From contig CM035170.1 in NCBI GenBank assembly GCA_020205615.1, positions 120,041,674-120,105,673 on the forward strand: 64,000 nt of DNA, written 5' to 3'. Each line of letters opens with the position of its first letter. Positions within the stretch are counted from its first letter, which is position 1. This document shows, piece by piece, positions 61,186 through 64,000 of this stretch. The notes below the pieces were generated by a model, which worked only from the letters and a program-made list of their open reading frames with translations, ran no database searches and was not told where the DNA came from. This stretch comes from Panax quinquefolius. Lineage: Eukaryota; Streptophyta; Magnoliopsida; Apiales; Araliaceae. The translations under genes were made by a program, and so were the position numbers.

Positions 61186-61799
61186 TGTTAACGCCAAGAT
61201 CTTCTGCCACGTCCCAATCACATAAGACGCCATGATCCTGCACAGTAAACACGATAAACACCACAAGCTTGACGGCTGTTCCGTCGGGATAGCTCAAAGC
61301 GTGAGAGTCAGTATAACGTGTTCACAAGGTTAACAATGGAGGATGTAATGTCTAGTGTATTGAGAGAGATAATAATTCTCGGTTGTGTGTATGTGATTAT
61401 GAATGAGAATGTGTATGAGAACGTTAACGTACCTCTTTGTGAAGACCTTCTTGCTATGATATACTACAGGACCTGGTTTACCTTGCCAATGACCCTCCTG
61501 ACACCTGTTAATCCCATCCCTCTCGCCCCATCGTGACCCAACCGTCTAATCCTTATTAATGCCATGTAAGATATCAGTCGGCTATATCTTTGTCATCATC
61601 ACCGGTTCAGAACCCAAGTGAAGATATTTAAATATATGATGGGTCGACCCACTGATTGGGTCCGATACTAGAAGGACTTAACAAAGATAATAAAGTGACT
61701 AGGCCCAATAATGTCAACACCCAATAGTGAAGACCCAATGGATTAATCAATACGTAGCCCAATCCATTCGGTCCAATAGAGAAATATCACGACCCAACA
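61186..61799 (-). mobile_element. Solo LTR of family D
   Basis: Starts TGTTAACGCC and ends GACCCAACA, 614 bp, matching 3422-4077 at both ends and through most of its length. Neither side has a PBS, PPT or internal domain. GTAC flanks it on both sides (61182-61185 and 61800-61803); if the T next to each end is counted, the pair reads GTACT. Strand is given by comparison with the family D element at the left edge. Confidence 0.85.
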
Positions 61800-61803
61800 G
61801 TAC

Positions 61804-62340
61804 TTTTGTAATCAAATCTTTGGTCATCACGATTGCTAAACAACAGCCGGAGTTCTTAATCGCAAAGCAAAGAAAGGTGTGAAGAGATCCGAGCGAGAGA
61901 AAAAGAGGTCAAGAGTGAGGAGTATCTCGGATCTGTGTTTGGATCGCGAAATGATTTAAGTGACGACTACTAAAGCGATGGCTAGGGCAAAAAATGAACT
62001 CGGATCTGATCTGAATAAGTGAAGTGCTCGACTCAACGACTACAGACTAGCAGTCTCTACTCTCTACTCGTATAGTCTACATATTATATTAGTCTTATTA
62101 GATAATAGATACCAAGATATACCACAAGCAAGAAAGCCAAAGAAGTATAAAATTATTATTTTTAAGTATTATATTTCTAGTATCCGAATAACTTTATTTT
62201 TGAGAACCTAATCAAAACCAATATTGAATAATAATTTGGATATAACCGAAATTCCAAAAACCCCAAAAACCTAAATAATTCTAAAAAAATTCTTGCCTTC
62301 GCCTTGGCTTCGGTGAGTTCGCTTTTATCCATTTTTTGCT
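61804..62340. other. Unannotated sequence between solo LTR and foldback repeat
   Basis: The first 250 bases are less AT-rich than their surroundings and include CGGATCTGATCTGAAT-like words. I find no frame longer than a few dozen codons and no splice-supported exon series. Function unknown. Confidence 0.4.
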
Positions 62341-62350
62341 CACTGCTATA

Positions 62351-62680
62351 TACTTGAAACTATTAGTCTAAGAATTATAAAATGACTTAATAGTATTGGG
62401 ATTATAATTATAATCCTAGGATTAATAGTCTTTGGCTATATTTGTTTGCAATGATTATAATTTCAAGATTATTAATTCGAGATTATAATTAAAATCTCAA
62501 TACTATTAAGCTATTTTATAATCCCTATACTAATATTCTCAAGTTTAAATTTGAAAATAAATAAGACACCTGAGATATATATCCCAAGTATAATCCTTAC
62601 AAATAAATATAGTCCTACGATTATAATTTTATGCATTATAATAAAATTATAATCCGGGGATATCTTTGCAAACAAACATA
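62351..62680. mobile_element. Foldback/MITE-like repeat, copy 2
   Basis: Shares ACTATTAGT, ATTATAAAATGACTTAATAGT, GGGATTATAAT and the end TTTGCAAACAAACATA with 8454-8692. It also contains a long imperfect inverted repeat: about 55 bases from 62355 (CTTGAAACTATTAGTC...) reappear reverse-complemented at about 62488-62546 (...AATATTCTCAAG). Confidence 0.6.
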
Positions 62681-63013
62681 GTATAAATGTCTTGTGAGAA
62701 TCAAATAACTATCTGGTCAGAATCATTAATTTGCTATAATTAAGTATAGAATAAATGAATCCGATTATGGTGAAATTTACATCAACTTCATCGTAGTAAA
62801 TTCTCTAATTTTTATTATATATGTAATAAAAAATGTTGTATTGATAAATTTTATAATTTTTACTGTATTAATTGATATAATACTTTTTATAACTCGTGCA
62901 ATGAAAACTTATATAAACTTACTACGAATAAAATTAGTGTCAACTTCAGTTTCACCCACATCCCTAAATATTTTGATAAAGTCTTTAACTCTTGTTTAAG
63001 TCGCAATTAATTA

Positions 63014-63266
63014 CTCCCTCCGTCTCATGATAAAAGTTTTTATTACTATTTTGGGTAGTCTCATGTTAAATATCTATTTTCCTTTAATAACCAAATTTTT
63101 ACACATATTTTTCTATTATACCCGTTATATTAAATATCTCATACTTTTCTTATTTTAATTCTCTTTTCATATTTAATGACATTATTATGAATAATTTTGT
63201 TATTTTTTTAATTTTTTTAATATGCGTAAAAAATTTACTAGAATTTTTATCCCTTATCGGATGGAG
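63014..63266. mobile_element. Complete Stowaway MITE (253 bp)
   Basis: Left end CTCCCTCCGTCTCATGATAA, right end TTATCGGATGGAG, imperfect terminal inverted repeats of the Stowaway type, flanked on both sides by TA (63012-63013 and 63267-63268). AT-rich interior, no coding capacity, moved in trans by Tc1/mariner transposase. Confidence 0.85.
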
Positions 63267-63268
63267 TA

Positions 63269-63930
63269 ATATATATGATGCAATGTGTCTCTTTCCTAAT
63301 TTATATATGGATTGCGTGTGATTTTTCCAGTTTCATGGTTTATAGATTGGAATCTTTCCTCTCTCCTAATTCATGTCATGAGTCTTGTGACCTTCTAATT
63401 CACTTCTTGTTAATGACTAAAACACGTGAGAAACAAATATACACAACTTATATTAGATTTAAATTGATTTAATAGTTGGTAAAAGGCTGAAATTAACTAC
63501 TACTATTAGGTTTCAGTCCCTCAGTTTTACCACGAGATTATATTTATATCAAATAATAAGAATATATAGTTCTAAAAATACAAAATTATCCTTGGTACGT
63601 ATCTCTAACATATTGCATAAAGAAAATATAATGGGTGAAGAAGACACTTGCTTGGAGTTAATGTTAAAAGCTGTTTGTCAAATAAATTAAATTTGTATAT
63701 TTTTCGATTTTTCGATTTATAATATATGCATGTTTTTTATATATTATGCATAATTAAATATACTAGTGCAATTTTATAATTAATATGCAACATAATTAAT
63801 TTAGAGAAGTACTTCTCTTATTTATCTTGGACTAAAAACAATCTCGTTACTTCTGTAGTCAAGCTAGAATAATTGATTATATAATTATGAAATCATCATA
63901 AATGGCAAATAATTAATAATTAATATGAAG
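63269..63930. other. AT-rich intergenic sequence, no gene seen
   Basis: A 65-codon frame at 63275-63472 has no recognisable domain and random composition. Nothing else is supported. Confidence 0.5.
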
Positions 63931-64000
63931 TGTTAGCGCCAAGATCTACTGTCACATCCCAATCACGTAAGACGTCCCGATCCTGCACAGTAAACACGAT
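63931..64000 (-). repeat. Edge of a third family D LTR
   Basis: TGTTAGCGCCAAGATC and onwards matches the first 70 bases of the other family D LTRs. The left flank has no primer-binding site, so this is the outer edge of either a solo LTR or the 3' LTR of a minus-strand element that continues to the right of the window. Confidence 0.8.

Noticed and set aside
61804..62100. A less AT-rich stretch that might hold an exon on the minus strand, disrupted by the solo LTR
   Set aside because: Joining the sequence across the LTR gives an early stop in the only ATG-initiated frame I tried, and no splice-supported exon series is visible.

Overview
This window is plant nuclear DNA, very probably from a flowering plant. 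It holds Ty3/gypsy and Ty1/copia LTR retrotransposons of plant type, Stowaway-type MITEs, a secreted glycine-rich protein gene, and short coding exons with GT-AG introns. No bacterial operon, rRNA, tRNA or CRISPR structure is visible. Retrotransposons make up most of the sequence, and only about 12 kb at the two edges looks like ordinary intergenic DNA.

Layout. (1) 1-4077: the 5' part of a minus-strand Ty3/gypsy element (family D, Tat/Retand-like) with its 656-bp LTR at 3422-4077; it continues off the left edge. (2) 4078-8817: four 3'-terminal exons of a host gene (4295-5099), an AT-rich spacer with a partial MITE, a duplicated upstream block (about 6430-7250), an intact glycine-rich protein gene (7723-8142), an AT microsatellite and a MITE-like repeat. 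(3) 8818-60397: one nest of LTR retrotransposons, five levels deep, delimited by the 5-bp target-site duplication AAAAT. (4) 60398-64000: gene-poor sequence with a solo family-D LTR, a foldback repeat, a complete Stowaway MITE and the edge of a third family-D LTR.

The nest. Level 1 is A-I (family A, Tekay/Del-like chromovirus, 2.7-kb LTRs, plus strand, most of pol deleted). Two family-B LTRs (B1 and B2, about 2.4 kb, both solo) are inserted in its right LTR (level 2). B2 is itself split by C1 (copia family C, minus strand) and by A3 (family A, minus strand) (level 3). A3 carries C2 (copia family C, plus strand) in its gag (level 4), and C2 carries a complete two-LTR B element, B3 (minus strand), in its pol (level 5). 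Target-site duplications, perfect or slightly degenerate, mark the joints. Families A, B and C each occur at two levels, so all three were active in more than one wave.

No retrotransposon reading frame is intact. Sister LTRs match well over long stretches, but their differences cluster at a few short sites rich in CAG/CTG, where one copy often reads CG. This suggests a base-calling or consensus problem on top of real decay, so the frameshifts in every pol and gag should be treated with caution. The two family-C copies share the same large losses in integrase and reverse transcriptase, which suggests a non-autonomous family moved by enzymes supplied in trans.
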